DNA of 64,000 nucleotides, from contig JANQFK010000018.1 in the NCBI GenBank assembly GCA_028277885.1, positions 1 to 64,000 on the forward strand, in the 5' to 3' direction. Both the position numbers and the translations under genes were made by a program. The notes under the pieces were generated by a model. It saw nothing but the letters and a program-made list of their open reading frames with translations. It had not been told where the DNA came from and did no database searches. Source of the stretch: Myxococcota bacterium (lineage in GTDB: Bacteria > Myxococcota_A > UBA9160 > UBA6930). Of this stretch, positions 51,019 to 59,481 are shown piece by piece; positions within the stretch are counted from its first letter, which is position 1, and each line of letters begins with the position of its first letter.

Positions 51019-51947
51019 TGGCCGGGCTGCGCCGCAAGCGCGTCTTCATCCTCGGCGGCGGCGCGAGCCTGGGCGCCCACCAGGTGGGCGCGCTCAAGTA
51101 CCTCGAGGAGCAGGGGATCCGCCCGGACGCCATCGTGGGCTCGTCCATCGGCGTGCTGAACTCCTGCCTCTACGCGAGCGGCGGCGTGGAGCTGCTCGAG
51201 GACGTCTGGACCCGGGTGCGCACCCTGGGCCTGCTGCGGCCGAGCCTGCGCCACAACCCGGTGACGGGCCTCTCCTTCTTCGCCGTCGAGCCCTTCGCCC
51301 GGGCGATCGAGGGCCACATCGACTTCGACGCGGTGCGGCGCTCGAGCCTCGAGCTCTCCTTCATCCTGCTGAACCTCTCGCGGGGTCGCGGCGAGTTCTT
51401 CTCGAACCACCACGTCGGCAGCCCGACGGAGATGCAGACGCTGGTGCGCGCCGGCTACGCGCTGCCGGCGGTCTTCCCGCCGGTGCGCTTCCGGGGCGAC
51501 CTCTACGCCGACGGCGGCCTGGCCTGGAACGTGCCGCTGCTCCAGGCCGTGGAGATGGGTGCCACGGAGATCTGGGTGCTGGCGCTCATCACGTCGGCGC
51601 TGCCCTACAAGGAGTCCTTCAGGGGGCTCCGGGACTACTTCGGCCGGCTCCTCGACGTGCTCTGGACGGTGCTCGGCAACGCGGGCTACTCGACCACGCG
51701 CCTCGAGCCCGACGGCACCTACCGCGGCGTCCCGGTGACGGTGATCGAGCCCTCGGAGGCGTACTCGGGCCTCGACCTGATGCGGCTGCTCACCTCGACG
51801 CCGGACCGCAGCCGGCGGCTCATCACCGCGGGCTACAGCGACGCCAAGCGGGAGCTCGCCCGGCGCGAGCGCGTGCGCGACCGCGAGCCGGGCAGCGCGT
51901 CGGCCCTCGCCCCGCCGGAGCCCGCCTTCCGGAACGAGGTGGCATGA
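51018..51947 (+). CDS. Patatin-like phospholipase
   Basis: Lipid acyl hydrolase of 309 residues with a Ser-Asp dyad. VFILGGGASLGAHQVGALKYLEEQGI is the oxyanion glycine-rich loop, IVGSSIGVLNSCLYA the GxSxG nucleophile elbow, and YADGGLAWNVPL the Asp-Gly-Gly motif. Complete and probably active. No signal peptide, so cytoplasmic or peripheral membrane. Acting with the acyltransferase just upstream it could remodel phospholipid acyl chains. It overlaps both neighbours (TGATG and ATGA). Confidence 0.92.
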   Translation: MAGLRRKRVFILGGGASLGAHQVGALKYLEEQGIRPDAIVGSSIGVLNSCLYASGGVELLEDVWTRVRTLGLLRPSLRHNPVTGLSFFAVEPFARAIEGHIDFDAVRRSSLELSFILLNLSRGRGEFFSNHHVGSPTEMQTLVRAGYALPAVFPPVRFRGDLYADGGLAWNVPLLQAVEMGATEIWVLALITSALPYKESFRGLRDYFGRLLDVLWTVLGNAGYSTTRLEPDGTYRGVPVTVIEPSEAYSGLDLMRLLTSTPDRSRRLITAGYSDAKRELARRERVRDREPGSASALAPPEPAFRNEVA

Positions 51948-53416
51948 CGGCCCTCGCCCGGGTCCGCCGACTCGGCCTCTGCGCCCTCGCGACGGGGGCG
52001 CTCGCCGCCTGCCAGACGGGGCCCCTCGTGGCGGCCTCGCCCTCGCTTCCCGCCGCGCTCGCGCGCCGCGCGGAGGGCGGGGCGCTCGCGCCCGGGCGCC
52101 CCGCGCGCGTCGTGCTGGTGAGCGTCGCGGGCCTCGACTCCGCGGCGGTGCTCGGGACCGGCGCCGGCGGGGCGGCCGGAGTGGCGGGGGTCGGCACCGC
52201 GCGCCCCTCGCTGCCCGTGCTGCGCGCCCTGGCCCGGGGCGGCGCGGCCGCCGAGGTGGTGGAGACCGTCGCTCCCGCCTCCGCGTACCCCACCCACACC
52301 ACCTTCGTGACCGGTCGCCGGCCGGCCTCCCACGGAGTGCCCGCGGACCGCCGGCTCGGCCGGCGCGCCGTCCGGCGCGCGACCCACTCCGACGCGGGTC
52401 GCGTGCGGGGCTCGACGCTGTGGCAGGTCGCGAGCTCCGACGGCGTGGTGGTCGCCTCCCTCGACTGGCCCGCCACCCAGGGCGCCGCGATCCCGCTGCT
52501 GCTTCCCGACGTGGTGCCCGAGCGCCGTGGCGAGACCTGGCAGGGCCTCCTCGGCGCGACCACCACGCCCTGGCTGCTGCGCCTCGTGGAGTCCCGCGCC
52601 GATCCGCGGGCGGGCGCTCCCGGCGCGGCCCGCGACGCACTGATGGTGGACCTCGCCTGCGAGGCCTCCGCCTCTCCCACCCCGCCGGTGCTGCTGCTCC
52701 TGCGCCTCTCCCAGGTCGAGGCGGCCCTGCGCTCCGCCGGCGGGCACGGCGAGGCCGCCCACGGCGCCCTCGAGCGCGTGGACCGGGAGCTCGGCCGCCT
52801 GGTGGACTGCCTCGACGCCGCGGGCCGCTTCGCCGACGGCGCCCTCGTGGTGGTGGGCGACCGCGCCCTGCTTCCGGTCCACACCGCCTTCTACCCGAAC
52901 GCGGTGCTGGCACAGGCCGGCCTGGTGGGGCGCGGCAACTGGAGCGCCATCGCACGCTCGAACGGAGGCTCGGCCTTCGTGTATGCAGCGGACGCCGAGG
53001 ACGCCGTGGTGGCGCGTCGCCTGCTCGGTGAGGAGGCGGAGCGCACGGGAGCCTTCCGCGTGGTCTCGGCGGACGAGATGATCCGCCTGGGCGCCGACCC
53101 CGACGCCTGGTTCGGCCTCGAGGCCGAGCCCGGCTACGTGTTCGGCGACACCTTCGAGGGCCCCTCGCTGCGCGCGGCCGCGGTGCGGGCCGCCGGCGGG
53201 CAGCTCGCGTCGGCGGGCTCTCCGGCCTTCGTGGCCTACGGGCGCGGCGTTCGGCCCGGGCTCCGGGTGCCGCGACTGCGCCAGATCGACGTCGCCCCCA
53301 CCCTGGCGGCGCTGCTCGGGCTGCCGCTTCCCGACGCCGACGGGCGCGCCCTGGTGGGCCTGCTCTCGGTCCCGCCGAAGGCGCCGGTCGGCACGGGCCC
53401 GCCCGCGACGCCGTGA
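51944..53416 (+). CDS. Degenerate type I phosphodiesterase/AlkP-fold lipoprotein
   Basis: Lipoprotein of 490 residues (lipobox LAAC, cysteine 23) with an alkaline-phosphatase/type I phosphodiesterase fold. VVLVSVAGLDSAAV has Ala62 where the metal Asp belongs, SAYPTHTTFVTGRRPASHGV has Ala114 immediately before YP in place of the nucleophile Thr, and LVVVGDRALLPVHT has Arg where the metal His follows Asp. So the catalytic centre seems lost in several places. It may bind phospho-lipid or act as a structural pseudoenzyme. Coupled (ATGA) to the patatin gene. Confidence 0.78.
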   Translation: MTALARVRRLGLCALATGALAACQTGPLVAASPSLPAALARRAEGGALAPGRPARVVLVSVAGLDSAAVLGTGAGGAAGVAGVGTARPSLPVLRALARGGAAAEVVETVAPASAYPTHTTFVTGRRPASHGVPADRRLGRRAVRRATHSDAGRVRGSTLWQVASSDGVVVASLDWPATQGAAIPLLLPDVVPERRGETWQGLLGATTTPWLLRLVESRADPRAGAPGAARDALMVDLACEASASPTPPVLLLLRLSQVEAALRSAGGHGEAAHGALERVDRELGRLVDCLDAAGRFADGALVVVGDRALLPVHTAFYPNAVLAQAGLVGRGNWSAIARSNGGSAFVYAADAEDAVVARRLLGEEAERTGAFRVVSADEMIRLGADPDAWFGLEAEPGYVFGDTFEGPSLRAAAVRAAGGQLASAGSPAFVAYGRGVRPGLRVPRLRQIDVAPTLAALLGLPLPDADGRALVGLLSVPPKAPVGTGPPATP

Positions 53417-53922
53417 GCGGGAAGCCCGAGCGCCACTCGGCGCGGCTGGCCTGCCTGGTCTTCCTGGTGCGCGACGGGGCGGTGCTCCTGGAGCGGCGTC
53501 CCGCCACCAGCGATCGCTTCGCCGGGCTCTGGGACGCGGTCGGTGGCCACGTCGAGGCCGGCGAGGACATCGAGGCCTCGGCGCGCCGCGAGCTGCGCGA
53601 GGAGACCGGCCTCGAGGCGAGCCGCCTGCGGCTGCGCGGCGTGATCCACGAGTCGGGCCTGCTCGGCCACCACTACGTCGTCTTCCTGTTCGTCGGCGAG
53701 TGCGGCGAGGGCGAGGCGCGCGCCGGCGACGGCGTGGGGGAGCTCGCCTGGCACCCCGTCGAGGCCCTCGCGGCGCTGCCCCTCGTGCCCGACGTCCACG
53801 TGCTGCTGCCGCGCCTGCTCGAGGCCCGGGAGACCCTCTTCGTGACGGAGCGCTACGATGGCTCCGACGTGCCCCTCTCCCTCGCGATCGGCGGTCGCGA
53901 GGTGCCCCTGCGGAGGGCCTGA
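53413..53922 (+). CDS. NUDIX hydrolase
   Basis: Pyrophosphohydrolase of 169 residues (8-oxo-dGTPase-like). The complete NUDIX box GGHVEAGEDIEASARRELREETGLEA with G-x5-E-x7-REUxEExGU is intact, with upstream DRFAGLWDAVGGH. No signal peptide. Substrate could be an oxidised nucleotide or ADP-sugar. GTG start overlaps the previous stop (GTGA). Followed by a DUF1232 gene, one base after its stop. Confidence 0.92.
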   Translation: MSGKPERHSARLACLVFLVRDGAVLLERRPATSDRFAGLWDAVGGHVEAGEDIEASARRELREETGLEASRLRLRGVIHESGLLGHHYVVFLFVGECGEGEARAGDGVGELAWHPVEALAALPLVPDVHVLLPRLLEARETLFVTERYDGSDVPLSLAIGGREVPLRRA

Positions 53923-53923
53923 C

Positions 53924-54415
53924 GTGCCCCGAGGCGAGCCCGGACCCATCGAGATCGAGCTGAACCCGCCGGAGCGGCGGCTCTACGACCGCATGCGCGG
54001 CCGGCTCGTGCCGCGCCGGGCGGCCCGCGAGCCCTCGGGCCTGCGCGACGTGGCGTTCCTGCTGCCGGACATGACCGTGCTGCTGATGCGATTGCTGCGC
54101 GACGACCGGGTCGCGGTGGGCGACAAGGCCATCGCGCTGCTCGGCGTGGGCTACGTGCTCTCGCCCGTGGACGTGCTGCCCGAGTTCCTGCTCGGCCCCT
54201 TCGGCCTCGTGGACGACCTGCTGGTGGTGACGGCGACGCTCTCGCGCGTGGTGAACCACGTGCATCCGGACGTCGTGCGCTCCCACTGGCCGGGGCAGGG
54301 CGACGCCCTCGAGGCGATCCAGCGCGTGAGCGACTGGTCCGAGCGCCAGCTCGCGAGCCGCCTGCCCTCGCTGGTGCGCCGCATCCTGTCGGGGAGCCGC
54401 GGGCCGGCCTCCTAG
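53924..54415 (+). CDS. DUF1232 membrane protein
   Basis: Protein of 163 residues with a DUF1232 (YkvA-like) core: VGDKAIALLGVGYVLSPVDVLPEFLLGPFGLVDDLLVVTATLSRVVN, the family's PVDLIPD-like turn being LSPVDVLPE. One or two hydrophobic helices. Function unknown. GTG 53924 after CGGAGG; its stop lies on CTAG shared with the convergent thioesterase. Probably last gene of the 49183 operon. Confidence 0.85.
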   Translation: MPRGEPGPIEIELNPPERRLYDRMRGRLVPRRAAREPSGLRDVAFLLPDMTVLLMRLLRDDRVAVGDKAIALLGVGYVLSPVDVLPEFLLGPFGLVDDLLVVTATLSRVVNHVHPDVVRSHWPGQGDALEAIQRVSDWSERQLASRLPSLVRRILSGSRGPAS

Positions 54416-54861
54416 GCGTCGCCCTCCGCCGGTGCGAGCTTCGCCAGGGCGGCGCGCTCCGCCGCCGGCAGCCGCCGCGGGCGGCCGTCGCCGTCCACCA
54501 GGGCGTGCTCGCTGCGTCCGCCCCCGAGCCGCACGCCGGCGCGCCGGATCTCGTAGCCCATGGCGAGGGAGGCGCCGCGCGCGCGCTCGAGCCAGGTGGC
54601 GATCTCGATCTCGTCGTCGAAGGCGGCCGGTCGCTGGTAGTCGACCTCCACCCGGGTGGTGGCGAAGTGGTAGCCGTCGGCCACGTACTCGCGGTAGGGC
54701 CGGTGGTGCTCGTCCATCCAGTGCACCCGGGCCAGCTCCAGGTACCGCACGTAGTTGGCGTGGTGCACGATCCCCATGGCGTCGGTCTCGTAGAAGGGCA
54801 CGCGGTGCCGGATCGTGGAGACGTGGGCACCCGGCGGCGGCCCCTCGGCGCGACGCGGCAT
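54412..54861 (-). CDS. Hot-dog acyl-CoA thioesterase
   Basis: 4-hydroxybenzoyl-CoA/YbgC-type thioesterase of 149 residues. Active-site pattern VPFYETDAMGIVHHANYVRYLELARVHWMDEHH (Asp in ETDAMG) is intact, followed by FATTRVEVDYQRPAAFDDEIEIATWL and a C-terminal HALVDGDGRPRRLP. It would cleave an acyl-CoA. ATG 54861; GTG 54822 would remove the first 13 residues. It is 5 bases behind the glyoxalase II gene. Confidence 0.9.
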   Translation of the reverse strand: MPRRAEGPPPGAHVSTIRHRVPFYETDAMGIVHHANYVRYLELARVHWMDEHHRPYREYVADGYHFATTRVEVDYQRPAAFDDEIEIATWLERARGASLAMGYEIRRAGVRLGGGRSEHALVDGDGRPRRLPAAERAALAKLAPAEGDA

Positions 54862-54866
54862 GGAGG

Positions 54867-55625
54867 CTAGAAGGAGTCCTTGAGCGAGCGGCGCCGCGCC
54901 AGCTCCTCGACGCTGCCGGCGCGCAGGAAGGGGTTCGTGCGCTGCTCGTCGCCGATGGTGCTCGGCACGGTCATCTCGTCGGGGGTGGCGTCGTGCCAGT
55001 CGTCGGCGGCCTGGGCCCGCGCGGCGACCACCCGCTCGAGCGCGGCCTTCACGTCGGCGTTGTCGGGCTCCACGTGGGCGGCGAAGCGCAGGTTGCTCTC
55101 GGTGTACTCGTGGCCGCAGAACACGCGGGTCGCCTCGGGAAGGACGCCGAGCTTCTCGACCAGGGCCTCGTACATCATCGCCGGCGTGCCCTCGAACAGG
55201 CGCCCGCAGCCCGCCGCGAAGAGCGTGTCGCCACAGAAGACCGCCTGGGCGTCGTCGAACACGTAGGCGATGTGGCCCTTGGTGTGGGCGGGGATGAACA
55301 GGATGCGGGCGGTCTCCCGGCCCACGCTCACCTCGTCGCCCTCCTCGAGCCCGTGGCTGAAGCCGGGCAGCCGATCCGCGTCGGAGACGTGGCCGAAGAC
55401 CGGCGCGTCCCAGCGCTTCGCGAGCTCGGGGTTCGCGGCGGAGTGGTCCGGGTGGTGGTGGGTCGAGAGCACCCTGGTGACCCGCGCCCCGAGGGCGTCG
55501 ACCCGCTTCACCACGGGCTCGACCTCGGGGGCGTCGACCACGGCGGCCTCGCCGCTCGAATCGCACAGGAGCAGGTAGGTGTAGTTGTCGCGCCAGGTGG
55601 GGATGCGTTCGATGCGGAGCGTCAT
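54867..55625 (-). CDS. gloB: Hydroxyacylglutathione hydrolase (glyoxalase II)
   Basis: Hydrolyses S-D-lactoylglutathione to lactate and glutathione. Length 252 residues. MBL motif STHHHPDHSAANPEL, HTKGHIAYVF, FCGDTLFAAGCGRLFEGTPAMMYEAL, and the glyoxalase II C-terminal FCGHEYTESNLRFA and TIGDEQRTNPFLR, the glutathione-binding end. ATG 55625. The gap of 49 bases to the nuclease gene upstream holds hairpin element B. Confidence 0.95.
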   Translation of the reverse strand: MTLRIERIPTWRDNYTYLLLCDSSGEAAVVDAPEVEPVVKRVDALGARVTRVLSTHHHPDHSAANPELAKRWDAPVFGHVSDADRLPGFSHGLEEGDEVSVGRETARILFIPAHTKGHIAYVFDDAQAVFCGDTLFAAGCGRLFEGTPAMMYEALVEKLGVLPEATRVFCGHEYTESNLRFAAHVEPDNADVKAALERVVAARAQAADDWHDATPDEMTVPSTIGDEQRTNPFLRAGSVEELARRRSLKDSF

Positions 55626-55631
55626 GGCGAC

Positions 55632-55670
55632 AAGCTAGCTGCGATGCCGCTTCGCGGCATCTTCCGCGGC
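55632..55670 (+). repeat. Hairpin intergenic element, copy B
   Basis: AAGCTAGCTGCGATGCCGC-TTC-GCGGCATC: the GATGCCGC/GCGGCATC stem (55643-55661) aligns exactly with hairpin 2 of copy A, including the AGCTAGCTGC prefix, and differs by a paired T-A to G-C swap. The third hairpin is absent. It lies between the nuclease stop and the start of gloB. Confidence 0.75.
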
Positions 55671-55674
55671 GCGG

Positions 55675-56565
55675 TCAGGCCCCCGGCGCCTCGGCCTGGG
55701 CGGGGCACAGCGCGCGGAACTCGCACCAGCTGCACAGCGGGCCCGTCCGGGGCTCCCACTCGGTCTCGCAGCGGATGCGGTCGATGGTGGACCGGGTGGC
55801 GTGGCGCAGCTCCTCGAGCTGCTCGGGGCGGCGCCGGGAGATGCGCACCTGGTTCGAGAGCAGGTAGAGCCAGACCAGCCGGATCTCACCGGCCTCGCCC
55901 AGGGTCTCGCGGATGCCGAGCTCGTAGAGGGCGAGCTGGCGGTCGCGGTCGAGGAAGCGCTGATGGGGCACGCGCTGCCCGGTCTTGTAGTCGTGGATCT
56001 CGAGCACCCCGTCCCGGCCCCGCGCCAGGCGGTCGATCACGCCGCGCACGCGGTAGTCCCCGGAGTCGTCCAGGGCGAACTGGATGCGCTTCTCGATGCC
56101 CACGGTCTTCTCGGCGTCGAAGGGGTAGTGGCCGCGGTAGTGGTTCTCGATGCAGCGCGCGCCGAGGCGGCGGTAGAAGTCCGGCTCCATCTCCTCGCGG
56201 ACGATGCGGATGCGCTCGGCGTCGAAGCCCTCGTCCCAGTTCGCGTGGTAGCGGTACAGCACCCGCTCCAGGGAGGGGACGCGGCCCTCCGCCACGAAGC
56301 GGTAGAGGCGCTCGAGGATCTCGTGGACGCGCTTGCCCAGGAAGGCCTCGATGGACTCGACCTCGACCTTGCGCTTCTCGACGTAGCGGTAGTGGTACTG
56401 CTTGGGACAGTTCTCGTAGGCGCTCAGGCTCGAGTGGCTGAACACCTTCTGGACGCCCGGCACCGCCCGCGCGACGGGCTCGGCCCCGGTGGCTGCCTCG
56501 GCGGTCGACCCCGTCTGCATCGGCGTGGGCGTGGACGCGTGCACGACTCTCCCCCGCGCGGCCAT
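55675..56565 (-). CDS. PD-(D/E)XK nuclease family protein (RecB/Cas4-like)
   Basis: Protein of about 296 residues with a PD-(D/E)XK nuclease core: SHSSLSAYENCPKQYHYRYVE (N-terminal Cys), YRVRGVIDRLARGRDGVLEIHDYKTGQRV (GxID...D-Y-K catalytic motif), and CSWCEFRALCPAQ with a C-terminal Cys cluster typical of the 4Fe-4S Cas4/RecB group. No Cas or helicase gene is adjacent. The start is probably ATG 56565 with GAGGTG upstream; ATG 56520 also possible. Divergent from cysE. Confidence 0.9.
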   Translation of the reverse strand: MAARGRVVHASTPTPMQTGSTAEAATGAEPVARAVPGVQKVFSHSSLSAYENCPKQYHYRYVEKRKVEVESIEAFLGKRVHEILERLYRFVAEGRVPSLERVLYRYHANWDEGFDAERIRIVREEMEPDFYRRLGARCIENHYRGHYPFDAEKTVGIEKRIQFALDDSGDYRVRGVIDRLARGRDGVLEIHDYKTGQRVPHQRFLDRDRQLALYELGIRETLGEAGEIRLVWLYLLSNQVRISRRRPEQLEELRHATRSTIDRIRCETEWEPRTGPLCSWCEFRALCPAQAEAPGA

Positions 56566-56665
56566 GCCGCGCACCTCGAGCGCGTTCTCGGAGGAGGGAA
56601 CCGGGGTCGGGGGATCCGGTCCGCTAGAATAGCGCCTCGCGGTGGCGGAGCGAGAGGAGCCCAGC

Positions 56666-57550
56666 ATGGCGGGCAGCGAGCGGCTCGAGGAGGCTCAGGA
56701 GATCGCCATCCAGGCGCTGTCGGAGAGCACCGACGACGCGCTCTCCAAGGCGGACGGCGAGGGCCACCCCGACTGGGACGCGGTGGTGGCCTGGACCGAG
56801 CGGGTGAAGGCGGTCGTGCTCCACGAGCGGGACCGCTCGGTGCTGCGCGCCGAGATCCCGAGCCTCGCCGAGGGGTTCCTCGCCCTGCTCGCGCCGCTCC
56901 AGCTCCCCACGGGCTTCGACCCCGAGGCCGTGCTGGCCGGCTTCCTCGAGGCCCTGCCCGGCCTGCGGGCGTTGCTCGCCGAGGACGTCGAGGCCGCCTT
57001 CGAGGGCGATCCCGCGGCGAAGGGCTTCGCCGAGATCCTGATCGCCTACCCCTCGATCCACGCCATCGCGATCCAGCGCCTGGCCCACGTGCTGTATCGG
57101 GCCGGCGTGCCCCAGATCCCGCGCATCATGACCGAGCACGCCCACGCCCGCACCGGCATCGACATCAACCCCGGGGCACGGATCGGGCGGCGCTTCTTCA
57201 TCGACCACGGCACCGGCGTGGTGATCGGCGAGACCGCCGAGATCGGCGACCGGGTGCGCATCTACCAGGGCGTGACCCTGGGCGCGTTCTCGCCGCGGCG
57301 CGGCCAGACCATCCGCGACCTGAAGCGCCACCCCACCATCGGGGACGACGTCACCCTCTACGCCGGCGCCACCATCCTCGGCGGCCAGACGGTGATCGGC
57401 AGCGGGACCGTGGTGAACGGCAACGCCTACGTGACCGAGTCCGTGCCGCCGAACTCGCGGGTGGTGCCCGACCCGCCGCGGCACCTGGTGCGGCGCAAGC
57501 AGGGCGCGCCGCCCGACGGCCGCGGCGGCCCCGAGAACTGGGACATCTGA
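56666..57550 (+). CDS. cysE: Serine O-acetyltransferase
   Basis: Makes O-acetylserine for cysteine synthesis. Protein of 294 residues of the EpsC-like branch. N-terminal helical domain, then left-handed beta-helix hexapeptide repeats (MTEHAHARTGIDINPGARIG, GTGVVIGETAEIG, HPTIGDDVTLYAGATILGG, TVVNGNAYVT). Active-site His/Asp in FFIDHGTG and IAYPSIHAIAIQR are present. ATG 56666 is preceded by AGAGGAG. The upstream TAGAAT (56628-56633) could be its -10 box. Next gene is Mrp-like, 4 bases away. Confidence 0.95.
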   Translation: MAGSERLEEAQEIAIQALSESTDDALSKADGEGHPDWDAVVAWTERVKAVVLHERDRSVLRAEIPSLAEGFLALLAPLQLPTGFDPEAVLAGFLEALPGLRALLAEDVEAAFEGDPAAKGFAEILIAYPSIHAIAIQRLAHVLYRAGVPQIPRIMTEHAHARTGIDINPGARIGRRFFIDHGTGVVIGETAEIGDRVRIYQGVTLGAFSPRRGQTIRDLKRHPTIGDDVTLYAGATILGGQTVIGSGTVVNGNAYVTESVPPNSRVVPDPPRHLVRRKQGAPPDGRGGPENWDI

Positions 57551-57554
57551 CCCG

Positions 57555-58448
57555 GTGACGCCCTCCTCCGGCGCCTCCTCGGAGCCGTGGTTCGAGGAGC
57601 TGGCGGTGGTGCGCGGCCGGGTGGACGCGCGCCTCGAGTCCGTCGACCGCGTGCTGGCGGTGATGAGCGGCAAGGGCGGCGTGGGCAAGACCGCCGTCGC
57701 CACCAACCTGGCCCTCGCCCTCGCGGGCCGGGGCCTGCGCGTCGGGCTGCTCGACGCGGACCTGAACAGCCCGACCGTCGCCAAGGTGCTCGGCCTGCGC
57801 GGCCGCCCGGTGCGGCTCCAGGGCGACGAGCTGCTGCCCCAGGCCGGCCCGGCGGACCTGCGGGTGCAGAGCATGGACTTCTTCCTCCAGGGCAGTCAGC
57901 CGCTGGCCTGGGACGGCGCCGAGGGGGAGGGCGCGCACCTGCGCAGCGCCCTCGAGGACGCCGCCCTCGCCGACCTGCTGGCCCAGACGCGCTGGGACGA
58001 GCTCGACTGGCTGCTGCTCGACCTGCCGCCCGGCGCCGACCGCCTCACCGCCGCGGGCCGGCTCACCTCGCGCATGGACGCCGCCCTCGCGGTCACGATC
58101 CCCACCGAGGTCTCGCTGCTCGCCGTGGAGCGCTCGATGCGCCGCGCCCAGGAGGCGCGGATCCCGCTGCTCGGCCTGATCGAGAACATGGGCAGCGTGG
58201 TGTGCCCGCGCTGCGGCCACGAGCACGGGCTGTTCCGCGAGGCCGGCGCCGAGGCGCTCGCCGAGGACACGGGCACGCCGCTCCTCGCGCGCATCCCCTT
58301 CGATGCGCGCCTCGCCGCGGCGGCCGACGCCGGGCGGCCCTTCCTGGGCGAGGGCGCCTCCGAGGCCGCGGACTCGCCCGCCGCCGCCGCGTTTGCGAAG
58401 CTCGGAGAGCGGGTCGCGAGCTGGCGCCCGGGGGGAGACCGACCATGA
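57555..58448 (+). CDS. Mrp/ApbC-like P-loop ATPase
   Basis: Deviant Walker ATPase of 297 residues. N-terminal VLAVMSGKGGVGKTAVATNLALALAGRGLRVGLLDADLNSPTVAKV (Walker A and A'), LDWLLLDLPPGADRL (Walker B), and CPRCGHEHGLF (Cys-x2-Cys, typical for Mrp-type Fe-S carriers). It may handle Fe-S clusters, and its adjacency to serine acetyltransferase and CcmH fits sulfur chemistry. GTG 57555. Ends in an ATGA overlap with the next gene. Confidence 0.92.
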   Translation: MTPSSGASSEPWFEELAVVRGRVDARLESVDRVLAVMSGKGGVGKTAVATNLALALAGRGLRVGLLDADLNSPTVAKVLGLRGRPVRLQGDELLPQAGPADLRVQSMDFFLQGSQPLAWDGAEGEGAHLRSALEDAALADLLAQTRWDELDWLLLDLPPGADRLTAAGRLTSRMDAALAVTIPTEVSLLAVERSMRRAQEARIPLLGLIENMGSVVCPRCGHEHGLFREAGAEALAEDTGTPLLARIPFDARLAAAADAGRPFLGEGASEAADSPAAAAFAKLGERVASWRPGGDRP

Positions 58449-58927
58449 GCCGAAGCCGCTTCGTCCGGGCCGCCGCCTTCGGGCTCGGGGTCGCCCTGCT
58501 GGCCGCGGCGCCCGCCGGCGCCGAGGAGTCGGAGTGGGGCTACGCGCTCGCCAACGAGCTGATGAGCCCGTACTGCCCCGGGCGCGCCCTCGCGGAGTGC
58601 CCGAGCCCCCAGGCCGAGGAGCTGCGCGGCTGGATCCTCGACCAGGAGCGCGCGGGCGTGTCCCGCGAGCAGGTCGAGGCGCAGCTCTACGCGCAGTGGG
58701 GAGACTCGCTCCTCCAGGCGCCGCGGGCCGAGGGCGTCGGGCTCGTCGCCTACTTCATCCCCGGCGTGGTGATCCTGGCCGGTGGCGCGCTGGTGGCGGT
58801 CTTCCTGCGCCGCCAGCGCCGGGAGCCGGCCGAGCGGCCCGCCCCCGCCCGCCTCGCCCCCGTCGACGACGACCTCGAGCGCCAGGTCGAGGAGGAGCTG
58901 CGCGACAGCTCCCAGGGGTCCTGGTGA
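58445..58927 (+). CDS. CcmH/CycL-like cytochrome c maturation protein
   Basis: Probable periplasmic protein with one TM helix near the C terminus, 160 residues. The signal peptide (AAAPAGAEE) is followed by ANELMSPYCPGRALAECPSPQAEELRGWI, the CcmH core in which the redox cysteines are Cys44 and Cys52 (spacing CX7C, not LRCxxC), then VREEVEAQLYAQWGDSLLQAP-like helices, and LVAYFIPGVVILAGGALVAVF. Would act in handing reduced apocytochrome to the heme lyase. Other ccm genes are absent. Starts on an ATGA overlap. Confidence 0.85.
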   Translation: MSRSRFVRAAAFGLGVALLAAAPAGAEESEWGYALANELMSPYCPGRALAECPSPQAEELRGWILDQERAGVSREQVEAQLYAQWGDSLLQAPRAEGVGLVAYFIPGVVILAGGALVAVFLRRQRREPAERPAPARLAPVDDDLERQVEEELRDSSQGSW

Positions 58928-59481
58928 AGATCTACACCCGCCGCGGCGACGCCGGCGAGACGGACCTGTTCGGCGGCGAGCGGGTCGCCAAGGACCACGC
59001 GCGCGTGGCCGCCTACGGGGCGGTGGACGAGCTCAACGCGGCCCTCGGCGTCGCCACGGCGGCGAGCGGCCACGAGGACGTGCGCGCCCTGTGCCAGCGC
59101 ATCCAGGGCACCCTCTTCGACCTCGGCGCGACCCTCGCCACCCCCGACGCCGAGCGTCGCGAGAAGGCGGGGGTGCCGGAGATCGACGCCGCCGACGTGG
59201 AGCACCTCGAGCGCCAGATCGACGCCTTCGAGAAGGAGCTCGAGCCGCTACGCCGCTTCGTGCTGCCCGGGGGCTGCGCGGCCGCCGCGGCCTTCCACGT
59301 CGCGCGCACGGTGTGCCGGCGCGCCGAGCGGGAGACGGTGGGCCTGGCCCGCGGCGAGCGCGTCGGGGCCGAGAGCCTGCGCTACCTCAACCGGCTGAGC
59401 GACCTGCTGTTCGTGCTGGCGCGTCTCGAGAACGCCCGTGCCGGCGTGCCCGACGTGGAGTGGCTCGGGCGCGATCAGTGA
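58924..59481 (+). CDS. Cob(I)alamin adenosyltransferase (PduO type)
   Basis: ATP:cob(I)alamin adenosyltransferase of 185 residues, the PduO family. KIYTRRGDAGETDLFGGERVAKDHARVAAYGAVDELNAALG, the ATP-binding GGERV and the C-terminal VCRRAERETVGL and RYLNRLSDLLFVLAR are diagnostic. Provides adenosylcobalamin to the acyl-CoA mutase two genes on. GTG start by GTGA overlap with CcmH. Converges on the MeaB/mutase operon. Confidence 0.95.
   Translation: MKIYTRRGDAGETDLFGGERVAKDHARVAAYGAVDELNAALGVATAASGHEDVRALCQRIQGTLFDLGATLATPDAERREKAGVPEIDAADVEHLERQIDAFEKELEPLRRFVLPGGCAAAAAFHVARTVCRRAERETVGLARGERVGAESLRYLNRLSDLLFVLARLENARAGVPDVEWLGRDQ

Noticed and set aside
50655..53570. 971-residue arginine-rich minus-strand frame
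   Set aside because: Antisense shadow of acyltransferase, patatin and phosphodiesterase genes; low-complexity Arg/Pro/Ala composition.
55675..56565. Cas4 of a CRISPR system
   Set aside because: No repeat array or other cas gene anywhere in the window; the same fold occurs in stand-alone nucleases.
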